64,000 bases of DNA from Zelopaecilomyces penicillatus (Eukaryota; Ascomycota; Sordariomycetes; Hypocreales; Pseudodiploosporaceae). Positions 22,826-34,274 of this stretch are shown piece by piece; position 1 is the stretch's first letter, and every line of letters begins with the position of its first letter. Below the pieces are notes generated by a model. It saw nothing but the letters and a program-made list of their open reading frames with translations, did no database searches and was not told the origin of the DNA. The stretch lies in NCBI GenBank assembly GCA_005765155.1, contig VCCP01000001.1:992001-1056000 (forward strand), written 5' to 3'. Both the position numbers and the translations under genes were made by a program.

Positions 22826-24357
22826 AGGGGTCATAGTTAGCTAACTGTGTCGCGCTTCGGTACTAGGCTTTCGATTCTATGTTGAAAGAGATTTGTGCTG
22901 CGCTTCTCGAGGCAGACGTAAATGTGCGACTCGTTGGTCAGCTCCGGAAATCGATCCGCGGTGCGGTCAACTTTAAAGAACTCCCGCCCGCCGTAAACAA
23001 GAAGCGATTGATTCAAAAAGCCGTTTTCGATGAGCTGGTCAAGCTGGTCGATCCGCATGCGGAGCCGTTCAAGCCGAAGAAGGGGAAATCAAACGTCATC
23101 ATGTTTGTTGGTCTGCAGGGTGCCGGAAAAACGACGACGTGTACGAAGCTCGCGAGGCACTACCAGACGCGGGGCCTGAAGGCATGCTTGGTGTGCGCTG
23201 ATACTTTCCGAGCTGGTGCGTTTGATCAGTTGAAGCAGAATGCGACCAAGGCCAAGATTCCATACTACGGTTCCCTCACCGAGACGGATCCTGCGGCGGT
23301 TGCCCGCGCAGGTGTGGAGCAGTTCAGGAAGGAGAGATTCGATGTCATTATTGTCGATACTTCTGGTCGACATCGTCAGGAGTCTGCGCTGTTCCAGGAA
23401 ATGATAGATATTCAGACGGCTGTGCGACCAGATGAGACAATCATGGTGCTCGATGCATCGATTGGTCAACAGGCCGAGTCCCAGGCTAAGGCTTTCAAGG
23501 AGGCTGCCGACTTTGGAGCCATCATCATCACCAAGACCGATGGCCATGCACATGGTGGTGGTGCTATTTCTGCCGTGGCCGCCACACATACGCCCATTGT
23601 TTTTATCGGTACCGGAGAACACATGCTCGATCTGGAGAAATTTGAGCCCCAGCGTTTCGTACAGAAGCTTCTAGGAATGGGAGACATGGCTGGTCTGGTG
23701 GAGCACGTTCAGAGCTTGAATTTGAACCAGAAGGACACGATGAAGCACATCCAGGAGGGTATCTTTACCGTCAGGGATTTGCGGGATCAGTTATCTAACA
23801 TCATGAAGATGGGTCCACTATCTAAAATGGCAGGCATGATTCCTGGAATGGGCAACATGATGCAAGGCATGGATGACGAGGAGGGAGGCGCCAAGCTAAA
23901 GCGAATGATTTACATTTGCGATTCCATGACGGATAAGGAGCTAGACTCGGATGGCAAGATTCTGATTGACGAGCCAACGAGAATGACGAGAATTGCGCGA
24001 GGGTCGGGTACATCAGTGCGGGAGGTTGAGGATCTCTTAACACAGCAGCGCATGATGGCCGGCATGGCCAAGAAGATGGGCGGCAACATGAAGAACATGC
24101 AAAGAGCGCAGCAGGCCATGTCTGGTGGAAACAAGGCACAGCAAATGGCAGCGATGCAGAAACGCATGCAGAGCATGGGTGGTGGCGGCGCTGGTGGAAT
24201 GCCCGACATGGGCTCCCTGATGAAGATGCTTGGAGGAGGCGGCGGCGGGGGAATGCCTGGAGGCATGGACATGCAGGCGATGATGCGCCAAATGGGCATG
24301 GGTGGTGGGATGCCGGGAATGCCAGGAATGCCTGGCGCTGGTCGCGGCCGGAGGTGA
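22617..24357 (+). CDS. srp54: Signal recognition particle 54 kDa subunit (SRP54)
   Basis: Two exons (22617-22694, 22867-24357) give 522 aa. The first exon codes 26 residues ([14 protein letters not shown]..), the conserved start of eukaryotic SRP54. SRP54 binds signal sequences on ribosomes and is the GTPase that docks with the SRP receptor. The N domain ends near residue 100; the G domain has the P-loop GLQGAGKTT (108-116), [25 protein letters not shown] and [11 protein letters not shown]. The M domain is Met-rich, with [10 protein letters not shown] and a long Gly/Met-rich tail ending RGRR, somewhat longer than yeast Srp54. [11 protein letters not shown] differs from the usual TKLDGHAKGGG by two residues, a variation seen among fungi. 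The 172-bp intron contains a 36-nt C run. The ATG at 22617 has a good context (CCGCCATGG). Confidence 0.97.
22789..22824 (+). repeat. Poly-C homopolymer (36 C) in SRP54 intron 1
   Basis: An unbroken run of 36 C, ending about 40 nt before the 3' splice site of the only SRP54 intron. It is the longest homopolymer in the window. Confidence 0.92.
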
Positions 24358-25310
24358 GAAGGGGCGGAAAGGGAAGTTGGGGTGTGGCCATCACATACAC
24401 ACACTATGCGGCTGGAAGAGCGCCGCTTTCTCTCTCTTTCTCTCTCTCTGTTTCGACTCTCTTTTTAAAACTCTCTTGATGACTTATAATGCCCGCGGAG
24501 AAATTCTGGATGATGACGGGGAAAGGGGTGGAGGGGTAGTTCGTTCACGCGCATCGGGAACTGGAGTTTTTTGGCTGTGAGGGGACATTTGAATTGTAAA
24601 CATGGTAGAAGTGCGAGTCTACACTTGAGATGAACTACATCCGAATGAATAAACGCTTTTTGAACTAGGGTGCTGGTCGGTGTGTCTGTCAACTGATTGA
24701 CGTTTGGACTATGCTTAAGCGACTTACGCTTTACACCTAAATCTATTGGAAGATATTCAGGCGTCACCTCAATTTGGTGAGCTTCGGTGAGGCTCTCGGT
24801 GAGAGCCGAAGAGCCGTGACAGACCTTGGCGCTCCTACGCTAGGATCTCGATCCGGGACACTCTAGCGATATCTGATTGGTCCGAAGCGGATGACCGTTG
24901 CCGGATGTGCAACGTCTCTGCCAAGATTTGGGCTGCGAATGACGATGGTGGAGTCGCTGAAGTTCTGCAAATAGAAGCGTAACCCAGCAAATACCCAGCA
25001 ATATCCTAGGAATAGGGCCGTTATGATGTCAATGATGTTGTGTCTGGGGGAGGGAGCAAACCTCTGCAATCGGTGACGTCAGGAGTGGTATGGGTGCTCC
25101 ATATTGGTCAACCCTATATCTTTATAGCATATTTGCTATATATGAGACATTGGCTGTCAGTCTTCAGTCCTTTTCGGTCATCAGTCACACTCGATTGAAG
25201 TCACTCTTAGAGTCTTGCACTCCTGAGAGCATCGACTCTCTTCTACGGCCCACCCATCTCCACATACAGCAGCAGCAAGACCACAAAAGGCATCTCTAAC
25301 AAAGGCCATC
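24358..25310. other. Intergenic region with CT repeats and a hairpin
   Basis: The 3' flank of SRP54 has CT-repeat sequence (about 24424-24466). A perfect 7-bp inverted repeat GGCTCTC-GGT-GAGAGCC lies at 24791-24807. Two TATA-like patches (about 25111-25145) precede the PAP2 gene. Confidence 0.6.
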
Positions 25311-26608
25311 ATGGGCTTTTTCAACCGCGGTCCTCGCGGTAATACGACCGCTGCTGCTGGGGCGGATACTGCTCCTGTTTCTGCACCAGTCACCAAGGAG
25401 AGTCGCTGGCGACATGGACGTCGTCGTCGTGAGCCGTACTCAATGGCGCGACGACCGACGTTCGGGGTGTGGTTGAAGCATACTTGGCTGGATATTCTGA
25501 CGATGATTATCATGGGTGCTGTTGGTCTTGGTGTAAGTCCTCATCTCTGGGAATAAGATGAGACTTATTATAACAGACCCCAATATCTATGTATATATAA
25601 ACTGACACACCTAAACAGGTCTACACAGCTCACCCAGCACCCTCTCGCTCCTTTGCCGTCACCTTCTCCGACGGCGAAGTTGTTTACCCAGACTTCGCCT
25701 TCCCCATGCGCAAAGAAATCATCCCCATCTGGCTCGCCGCCTTCCTCGCCGCCATGATCCCCATCGTTGTCATCTTACTCATGCAGATCCGCGTGCGCTC
25801 CTTTTGGGACGTCAACAACGCCGTCATCGGCCTGCTCTACTCGCTCATCACCGCCGCTGTCTTCCAAGTCTTTATCAAGTGGCTTATTGGCGGCCTGCGC
25901 CCGCACTTTCTCGACGTCTGCAAGCCTGATCTCAGTCTGGCCAATACTAGTGCTGGGTATAATCGGAAAGGCTTTCAACAGCTCTTCTTCACGCGGGAGA
26001 TTTGCACCGGGGACGAGAGTGAGATTGATGATAGCTTGGAGGCATTTCCTAGTGGCCATACCACTGCTGCCTTTGCGGGCTTTATTTTCCTTTATCTGTA
26101 CCTCAACGCCAAGCTCAAAGTCTTTTCAAACTATCATCCAGCCATGTGGAAGCTCATTGCCATCTACGCCCCCGTCCTTGGTGCTGTCCTGATCGGCGGC
26201 GCCCTCACCATCGACAAGTATCACAGCTGGTACGACGTAGTCGCCGGTGCCATTGTCGGTACAGTGATGGCGTTTTCCAGCTATCGCATGACCTATGCTG
26301 CTGTGTGGGACTGGCGCTACAATCACATTCCCCTGAATCGTGGAGCCCCGTTCGAGTACTCTCCCCGTGGCGGGGACTTGGCCGACGCCGTCTTCACCAG
26401 GAAAGCTGGGTGGGGTGGTGGAAGCGATGGCGGCTTTGGGGGACACCACAATAAACATACAAATGCTGCTGCTACCACTGGATCTGCCAATGGGCATCAA
26501 TACACCAATAATGGCACTGCTGTGAACGGGGACGGGGCATATGGAAACCCCTCGGTTCCCCGAAGGGCTGTGGGTGGAGACTACAGGCAGCCGGAGGAAA
26601 TGGTTTGA
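25311..26608 (+). CDS. PAP2-family lipid phosphatase (DPP1/LPP1-like)
   Basis: Two exons (25311-25532, 25619-26608) with an 86-bp intron give 403 aa. It is an integral membrane phosphatase of the type that dephosphorylates diacylglycerol pyrophosphate and phosphatidate. The phosphatase motifs are in order: KWLIGGLRP (K161-P169), FPSGHTTAAF (PSGH at 218-221), and DKYHSWYDVVAG (H276, D280). The third motif lacks the usual leading SR pair (it reads ..TIDKYHSWYD), which is common in fungal DPP1-type enzymes. About six hydrophobic segments are visible (near 60-75, 105-125, 135-155, 225-245, 255-275, 283-300). The N-terminal 50 residues are basic and probably cytosolic. The C-terminal 80 residues are Gly/Asn/His-rich and disordered. 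It is expected to sit in the vacuolar or ER membrane. Confidence 0.93.
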
Positions 26609-27179
26609 TGTGTGCAGATGCAGTTATGGCTGTGGCTGGAAAGCTTGAATAAGAGACACATATTTTGATGCATAATGTATGGACGAAGGTTTTTGGGTTT
26701 ACTATTGCATGGCGTTCACGATTACAGGTAATAATGACAGTATCTTTTTTGCAAATAAATCTTACTTATGGTGACACGCATCACATGTTGTGTCTTCAAG
26801 CCAATCTTCATCGGCCCCTGGCTCTGCAGATCCAAGCGTAGCGCCCCAAAAGGTTTGTTTTGCAGTGAGGTAGGATTGTGTATCTTGGAAATAAAGAGCT
26901 CAGCCTTTAAACTTGAGTTTCTGCGAGGCTTTTAGTATGAAACCCCCTCACATAGGAAATAAGTAAAAGTCAGTAAAAGTCTATCTGCGAGTGAAGGCGT
27001 CAACAACAGCCGTGACCATTGTCTACAAGCTGCAGGTAGCGCGTCCAGAAGTCATATCTAAAGTTACAAAAAGAGGCCGCGTGTAATAACTGCGTGCATA
27101 TATACACGCTCATTCTCCCCGAGTCACATTCTCCCAGCTTCGACTTAACATTCGGATTTGCAACGAAAACGATACCACA
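26609..27179. other. Intergenic region, no gene seen
   Basis: The 3' flank of the PAP2 gene and the promoter of the Lys-rich secreted protein. A CATATATACA TATA-like site at 27097-27106 lies about 75 bp before the start codon. Confidence 0.6.
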
Positions 27180-28989
27180 ATGAAGGCCTTCACTATTGCC
27201 TCGGCCATGGCCTTGCTAGTCATCGCCATGGCTGGGCATGTCGAACACATCGACAATCGGGAGGACACCAAGCCCAAGCTCCCCTACCCTGATCCTCACC
27301 ACGTTGAAAGTCTTCCCCGAGACGTGCCTGGTATTGGCATGCTTCACCATGGCCCCGTAATGAATACCGACGACACGAAGAGGAAGGTTGATGAGGAGTC
27401 CGAGTTGAAAATGAGGATGTTCTGTATCTCGCAGCATTTATATAGCAAAATGATTGAGAAACAGGGACTCCATATCGACACCCTCAGCCTCACACCGGAG
27501 CAGAAAAAGATATGCCGAACCCCGTCCGAGGATCTGTTTGTACCCGAGCAGACCGTGGACAAGTGGCTCTCAGCAACCGACAAGAATGGCTTTCTTATCG
27601 ATCTTGCCTTTGCGCTTGGAGACTTGGATAAGCACCAGCAAATCCAAGACGCTGCTGGTAAGGAAGGGAGCGTTTCCAAAATCACTGGAACACCAGAGTC
27701 CAAGCCAGAGAATGAGGGAAAAGTCTCCGAAGATCCAAAGACGGTTGAGTCCGAAGATGAGAACCTCCCTGGCGAAAGAATTGACTCTCGGCCTGAGCAT
27801 CCTGCTCAGCCCGAGCGTCTCCCAGCTGCTCGATCCTTGGATAAGAGAGGTAGGTCATTTGCATACATCCCCATCACTCTTGCCAATGGAAGCCGACTTT
27901 ATTATCACAAATGCTAACCAAGCTATACCAACAGCTGACATTGAGGGCACGATCGGAGAAGATCAAAAAGAAAAAGGCGTCAAGCCCGTTGTTCAGGACT
28001 CGACCGAAAAAGGACAAAAAAAGGAAGATGCCAAGGTCATTGTGCAGGACTCGACTAAAGAAAAGCCAAAAGTCGAGAAAGAAACAAGTGCCAATGACCT
28101 TGCTATCGAGGGAGTCCTCGACCGGAACAGCCCCGAGTACAAAATGGTCAAGAAGATTGAGGACGAACGGGACTTCCTGAAGGGTGTGGACATGGACAAG
28201 AAGTTTTGGGATGAGAAGAAGGCCAGGAGCAAAGCCAGGAAAAAGGCCAAGAAGAAGGCAAATGCAGAGAAGAAGAAGAAACAGAAAGAGGCTGAGGCGA
28301 AATGGAAGAAGGAGAAGGAGATGGAAAAGAAAGAAAAAAAGATATGGGAGCTAAAGGAGAAGCTAAGGCACAAGGAAGCGATTGAGAAGCACAGGGATGA
28401 TGTGGCTAAGAAGGAGGAGAAGGAGAATAAGAAGATGTACGAAAAGTTGGGGGAAGCATATACTCATGAGAAGTGGCAGGATAAGGTGGTAGCAGAGCAG
28501 AAAGCCAAGTTCCAGGAAAAGGTGAGGCTTAAGGATAAAAAGGAGAGGCTCCGGAAGATTAGAAAAGATAAGAAAGCGGACAAGGCATTTGCGAAGTTGC
28601 AAAGGGAGGAGAGGAAGAAGAAGATGGAGGAGATGCAAAAGAAGGCCGAGGAAATGGCCATCAAGAAGAGTAAGGAGAGAAAGGAGAGGCAGAAGAAGTC
28701 CAAGAAGGAAAAGAAGGAGAAGGAGAAGAAGGAAAAAGAACTGAGGGAAAAGCAGAAGAAGGAGAAGAAGGAGAAAGAGCAGAGGGAGAAGGAGATTAGC
28801 GAGAAGAGTGAGAAGGTGAAGCGAGAGGAGAAGGAGGGGGAAGAGGAGAAGCCCTACAGCGGCAATGCTCCCCTGGCAGATTCGTCTGAGGATGGCGCTC
28901 ACCCTGCCGACAACATGCAAATGAAGATGATGCGAGGCCGACGAGCTGGCAAGGAACGCTTCAACTTCAAGGCCGTCCCTCGCTTTTGA
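27180..28989 (+). CDS. Secreted Lys/Glu-rich coiled-coil protein with a Kex2 site
   Basis: Two exons (27180-27849, 27935-28989) with an 85-bp intron (GTAGGT donor, GCTAAC branch, CAACAG acceptor) give 574 aa. The first 18 or so residues are a clear signal peptide (MKAFTIASAMALLVIAMA). A moderately charged region follows to residue 219, then LDKR (220-223), a classical Kex2 cleavage site falling exactly at the exon junction. After it comes ADIEGTIG and two similar units (PVVQDSTEKGQKK, VIVQDSTKEKPKV), then about 300 residues made almost only of Lys, Glu, Arg and Ala in coiled-coil-like order. The tail has GRRAGKERF and ends VPRF. I know no family for this. Secretion is predicted from the signal peptide alone. 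An effector, cell-wall or antimicrobial role is speculation. The extreme composition makes the reverse strand open, which is a shadow. Confidence 0.8.
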
Positions 28990-30309
28990 GCGACCAGAGA
29001 GCTGCGGACATGTCGGACCCAGCTATACATTTTCTTTATCAGCATTTTGATTTTGGACTGAAATTAGTAAAAAAAATTCACGACAAAAAACACCAAAAAA
29101 AAAACAAGAGGAGTTTGTTGACGCAATTGGGTGGGATGGTTGGTATTGCTGGCTCACTGGCTCTTTGGCCAGTGAGTTCTTGAAATTGGTGCGAAAGGAA
29201 AAAAAAAGACTGAAAAAAAGAGAATGACAATTAATTTTATTGCAAGTAGTAAATGGAATATCAATATCAATAACACTTGAATCAAGGGCTGTCCCATGTG
29301 AAGCTGCCTGGAACATCGCAACCTTGCAGAGACTACATCTTGGTATAAGTCATTCCATGTGTGAGGTTGATGGACAGCTCAGGTGATTGTCAAAGCTGTC
29401 CAACAAACTATTGTACGATTCATATAAACTCGTACACATAGATAGGCATTCTGGGCGTAATGAAAAATGCTTGTTGATATTTGGGTATGGCAATGGCTTG
29501 GCGAGACTTGGCGCACAATACTGGCAGTTTGAGGCCGGTGATGATGGCGATACCCCATGCCGACCACCATTTGATGCCGTGTCGTTGCTTTCAAGTTGAT
29601 TTTACGTACAACAGCATGAGGTTTCAAATTAGCTCAACAAGGGGGCCGTTCCCAATGCACTGGGTTGCCTGGAATCGTGCATGGGAGTTTATGTTTCATC
29701 GCGGTCCCAGCGGATCCCCGCCCACGAGACTTGCGATGACAGCTATACTGAGTCAGTGGTGATTGAATAAAATGCCCAGCCCTGCAGACTGCCAAAAATC
29801 AAAACAACAGCTCCTATTAATACGCTCATTACTTAACACCGCATGGTGCGCCACCGGCCCTTTTCCCTTATGCGAACAAGAAAGGGCTAGCTGGCCCTCC
29901 ATGAGCATAATGTTGCGGTAGTGGGGAAGGGAGGCGTCAGTCTCGGCAGTTTAAATAGTTAGCCATTGACTCCGAGTTACCACCGAGTTTTGGATGCGAT
30001 GTCGCTCAGCTGAGGACAGTTTCATTCCAGCTCACAGTCATACTTACTCGTACTGTATATTCTGTAGATTAGATTAGATAGCTGAGGATGCTGCTCACAC
30101 CTGTGACCAGGATTCAGCGGGTATTTAGTCGCACCATTGTCGAGGCTTCTTCGTTCCCTGGTTTCCATCTTCACTTTCCCGCGCCAGACTTTTGATCACA
30201 CCGTCAATTGAACGACAGCCTCTGACTCAACTCAAGGCTCGTTTGTTGTTGCACTTCAACACACGCTACAAAACCAACAGCGCGTCATAAGCAAGACATA
30301 CCAGCAGCC
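28990..30309. other. Intergenic region, no gene seen
   Basis: About 1.3 kb between the Lys-rich secreted protein and the deformylase. It has A-rich runs near 29070-29225. The small ORFs have no domains. Confidence 0.6.
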
Positions 30310-31271
30310 ATGAGTTCCTCCGTTGATCATATCCTTACGCTGTCCTGCGCGGACCGGCCGGGTATCGTACATGCCGTGACGGGCATCTTTGCCTCCATGC
30401 GACACAACATCCTCGACCTGCAGCAGTTCAGCGACTCAGATGCTGACCGTTTCTTCATGCGTGTGCACTTTCGCTCCGCCGCTGATAGTGCGGATCCTTT
30501 GTCGACGGAACACCTGCAGCAGCCGTTTGAAGCTCTGGCCACCGAATTCACCGCGCTCAAGTATCACTTCCGCCCGGCGGCCCGCAAGACACGGACTCTG
30601 ATTATGGTGTCCAAAATCGGTCATTGTCTGAATGACCTGTTGTTCCGGATGAAGACGGGGCAGCTGAATATCGAGGTCGGTTTGAGTTTGCAGAAACAAG
30701 CAACCGGATTGACCAACTATTGATTGATCCATCATTATTATGATCATGCTGACTTTTGGTCTTACAGGTCCCCATCATCGTGTCTAACCATCCCGACTAT
30801 GAGACCCTCGCCACCAGCTACGGTATCGAGTTTCACCATCTGCCCGTGACAAAAGACACGAAACAGCAGCAAGAATCACAGATTCTCGCACTCATCGCGC
30901 AGCACAACATCGAGCTCGTCGTGCTTGCGCGCTACATGCAGGTGCTGTCGCCCCAGCTGTGCTCCGCCATGTCTGGGCGCATCATCAATATCCACCACAG
31001 CTTCCTGCCCTCTTTCAAAGGCGCGCGGCCATACCATCAAGCTCACGACCGCGGCGTCAAGATCATTGGCGCCACGGCGCACTTCGTCACCGCCGACCTG
31101 GACGAGGGCCCCATCATCGAGCAACGCGTCGCGCGTGTCGATCATTCCATGGGATCTAAGGCGTTGACCGATGAAGGATCCAATGTAGAGAGCCAGACGC
31201 TGGCAGCAGCTGTGCGATGGTATGCCGACGGCAAAGTGTTTCTCAATGGTTCGAAGACAGTGGTGTTTTAA
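30310..31271 (+). CDS. Formyltetrahydrofolate deformylase (PurU family)
   Basis: Two exons (30310-30675, 30768-31271) give 289 aa, close to bacterial PurU at about 280. The enzyme hydrolyses 10-formyl-tetrahydrofolate to tetrahydrofolate and formate. Residues 1-85 are an ACT-like domain (LTLSCADRPGIVHAVTGIFA, ILDLQQFSD). Residues about 95-289 form the formyltransferase fold: VSKIGHCLNDLLFR, VPIIVSNHPDYETL, VLARYMQVLSP, and the catalytic Asn-His-Asp set within INIHHSFLPSFKGARPY and TAHFVTADLDEGPIIEQ. The ending resembles PurU (VLARAVRWH-like AAAVRWYADGKVFLNGSKTVVF). The intron donor reads GTCGGT, unusual at position 3, but it is the only donor that keeps the frame. Reading through would stop after 137 codons. 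Confidence 0.93.
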
Positions 31272-32761
31272 AAGGAGCTGTCAGCATAGATGAGATTTAG
31301 AAGCTAGATGGAAGCGAGCCTTAAATGTCGACATAGAGCATGATGCCATGATGCCATGATGCCACGATGCGATGACAATAAATCTAAATCAAACACCAAT
31401 CCAAAATCAAAGGAAACTTTCAGTCAGCAAATCTCCACGTGGCGACGCAGTTTCCCGTTCAGCAGAGTACATATGCAATGTCATGTGCGGAGAAATATGT
31501 CCTAAAGACAGCCCTGCGTGTAAGACAACAAACCGGTCAAATCCCCTTTAATACCTGACAGTTCTCGATCGTCGAGACTCGGCCATGGCGGAAGAAGGGT
31601 TGGTGTGACGCAGAGGCGGAACGGCGAGATGCCGGTGATGAGTTGGCGGGGACAGGGTTTTGACCACTTGACACAGGGTAATTAGATGTGGATGCCAGAA
31701 TATCAGTTGTACTCGTAATGCACGCAGCATAATGGCAATGGTGGCGCCTGCCTCGCCTCTAGCTGGGCGGTGTGTGTGCAACAGCTGCTTTCACCTGCTC
31801 TCTCTTCTACATGGTAACTTGCCAGGAACCTGGAAGTTGGGAAGCTACGTTGGAACCTGTGTGACGCACACTCTTTCCTTACTCGTGGGGAAACTGAAAG
31901 GGCAGCTGCGAACTACAATCTAGACTTGCCATCGTTTCTGTTGTGGACGAGAAAAGAGAAAACCACGCATTCAACGTGGATGCGTTATGTCTTATGTCTT
32001 ACATCTACATGGTTCTTTTTTTTCGTGGTTTCCGCTTTTCTCTCTTCATGTTATGTCAAGTGCTGATACTTTGCTGCCGTGGGCCCGCTTTATGTGCCCG
32101 AGCGAGGCCCCGAGTGATGTAAGCGCCTGGAACTCGGCATTCCTCCCTTGCGTGGGCGAGCCGACAGTCCGGCTGCTAGCCAATTTGGTACTCGGAACAA
32201 GTATTTGTACGTCAACATTAACACCAAAGTTGCCAACCCCCCTGACTGATTTGACAGCCACTAACTTCGCAGAGACCACAACGTCGTCAGGCAATCAAAC
32301 ATGTCATTTGCATACGTAGTACGTAGTAGTGTTACACGGTCCACTCACCCCTGGTTAGGCCCGCAGCTATAGTCCGAACCCATCTGATATGCCCCAAACC
32401 AGCAGGCTTGTTTTGTTCGGATGGAGTTGAAAAGGGCTGTGACTCGTGAAGTCTGTGAGGTTGTGACCCATTTGTTGCACGGTCTGCAGCTTGCTACCCC
32501 TGCTGAAATACGCTGAGGTGGGCTGACGAGGCTAGGCAATCGGGCTATCGGGCGTGCAACGATGGCATGGATGAACGGTTAGACCCCCCTTATCAGACTT
32601 ACAGATGACCCCTACAACATGAGAAAAGCTGATGCTCCATCTTCTGGGTCCCTATATTATAGGAGGGGGGAAAACCTCCGAGTCCTAGCCGTCTCCAAAT
32701 TGCTCTTTCTTTGCCTCTCTCTTCTTTCCAAGTCTGCTTTACCACATCAACTAACGTAATA
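31272..32761. other. Intergenic region, no gene seen
   Basis: About 1.5 kb. Just after the deformylase stop, an ATGATGCC tandem repeat occurs (31341-31370). A CTATATTAT TATA-like site (about 32652-32660) lies 100 bp before the sulfotransferase-like start. Confidence 0.6.
31338..31372 (+). repeat. Short tandem repeat ATGATGCC
   Basis: Three to four imperfect copies of an 8-bp unit, ATGATGCC, in the presumed 3' UTR of the deformylase gene. Confidence 0.8.
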
Positions 32762-33910
32762 ATGGGTGGCACTCCGTCAAAACCGGCTGACCGGAGCCGG
32801 ACCTTGCAGGTCATCGGCGCCGGCTACTCCCGCACCGGCACCGTCTCCATGGCTATGGCCCTTGAGAAGCTGCTGGATGGACCGGCCTTTCATGGTGGCA
32901 CACAACTGTTAGGCCGCGAAGATGGTATGATTACCGCCTCTCATCTTTTATCACCATTTGCAAAATCAGAAAAAGGTCACCAGTCTACAATAACAAACCA
33001 CTAAACAAATCTCCCCAGCCTATGTAAAGCTCTGGTGCAAGATCCTCGTCAATCGCCACGATCGCCCCGTTCTCCTTAAAAGCTTGCGTGAAGCCACCGC
33101 TGGCTTTGTCGCCATGACTGATGCCCCCGGCATCTTCTTCCTGCCTGAACTTCTCGAGATCTATCCTGACGCAAAGGTTGTGCTCGTCACTCGCGACCCG
33201 ACTCGCTGGTTCGCCAGTATGATGACCATTATAGAGCACCTCACCCTTCCCGGCTATATCCTCGGCCCGTTTCTGTGGTTGTGTCCAACCTGGCGCTGGA
33301 TGTCAACCTGGCTGCCCCTTATGGGGGCCATGTAAGTTTCTCTTTGTTCTCTGAGTTGAAAATGGCACAACAATAGTTCTGGCGTGGTTGCTAGTATAGC
33401 AAGACTTTTAGCTGCATCTTCCCCGATATAAGCTTTCATTTTGCTTTGGAGATAAAAACGACCGAGTCCTCTAAAGAGAGTAATTTAGTATTTTTAGCTA
33501 ATCAAAGAAAATCTACAGAGCCAATGAACGTACAGGATCAATGAAAGACGAAAGTATGCAATTTCATCCTTTCCAGACAGGCTTGCCGAGGCCGAAACTA
33601 TTATTTACACAATAAATCTAACTTTATACTTTCTACAGCGTTCATCCTTGAATACAATGAGATAGTTCGATCTCAAGTCCCAGCCGATCGTCTCTTAACC
33701 ATGGAAATCAAAGACGGCTGGGAGCCTCTGGCCAAGTTCCTCAATAAGCCCGTCCCGAAAGAGCCTTTCCCTCGCGCCAATGATGCCGAAGCTGTGAATA
33801 CTATCGCCAAGACGATCCTATGCACTGCTAGTATCTCTTGGGCCGGGGCATTGTCAGGTATCGGGCTCTTGGGGTGGGGTGGTTGGTTTTTGTGTAAACA
33901 AAGGTTGTAA
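32762..33910 (+). CDS. Sulfotransferase-like P-loop protein (Sulfotransfer_4 type)
   Basis: Four exons (32762-32924, 33019-33331, 33519-33553, 33639-33910) give 260 aa. Exon 3 is 35 nt; it is placed because it alone links MGA to TFILEYNEIVR in phase, giving IANERTGSMKDE between them. The N-terminal strand-loop VIGAGYSRTGTVSMAMALEKL is the PAPS-binding-like P-loop of this family, and VLVTRDPTRWFASM matches the 3'-phosphate binding segment. EIKDGWEPLAKFLNKPVP followed by FPRAND is the conserved C-terminal block. After it comes a hydrophobic stretch (about 232-256) suggesting a membrane anchor. Homologs are often called sulfotransferase or, wrongly, NAD-dependent epimerase. Substrate and activity are unknown. 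The intron 2 boundaries (187 bp) are the least certain. Confidence 0.82.
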
Positions 33911-34274
33911 GCGATCTGACCGAAAAGAGGTGGCGGAAAACTACGAAGGAGAGGATCTTGATGATGAGGAAAGTTAATTTATGGGCTGGATTTTATCAAA
34001 GAGTTGACTGTGTAAATGGGGAGCGTATGTATGTTTTCTTACGCCCTTTAGCGCTCTATATAATGACTCAACTATCACGAATACCTTAGCAAAGTTTTTG
34101 AAGCGAAAAACAATTCAAGTTTACAGGATTATCATGTTGCATTCCAGCTCTTTGGCATTACACCATCTCTCAACACAAATCCATCATTACTGTCTAAGAA
34201 TTAGCTCTTACAAAACCTTATCTTGAGGGAAAATGAAAAAGACAAAGTAAGATAGCTGCTCAAAAAAACAAAGC
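33911..34274. other. Intergenic region with Pol III terminator
   Basis: The 3' flank of the sulfotransferase-like gene. No ORF. It ends with the T-rich terminator of the tRNA gene on the reverse strand. Confidence 0.6.
34262..34268 (-). terminator. Pol III terminator of tRNA-Tyr
   Basis: Seven A on the + strand (seven T on the transcribed sense strand), six bases beyond the tRNA 3' end, a normal RNA polymerase III stop. Confidence 0.8.

Noticed and set aside
23822..24404. Two long ORFs antisense to SRP54
   Set aside because: They mirror the Met/Gly-rich M domain; composition is the shadow of a biased coding sequence.
28363..28920. 185-aa Leu-rich antisense ORF that looks like a membrane protein
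   Set aside because: It is the complement of Lys/Glu codons (AAG/GAG read as CTT/CTC), hence an artefact of composition.
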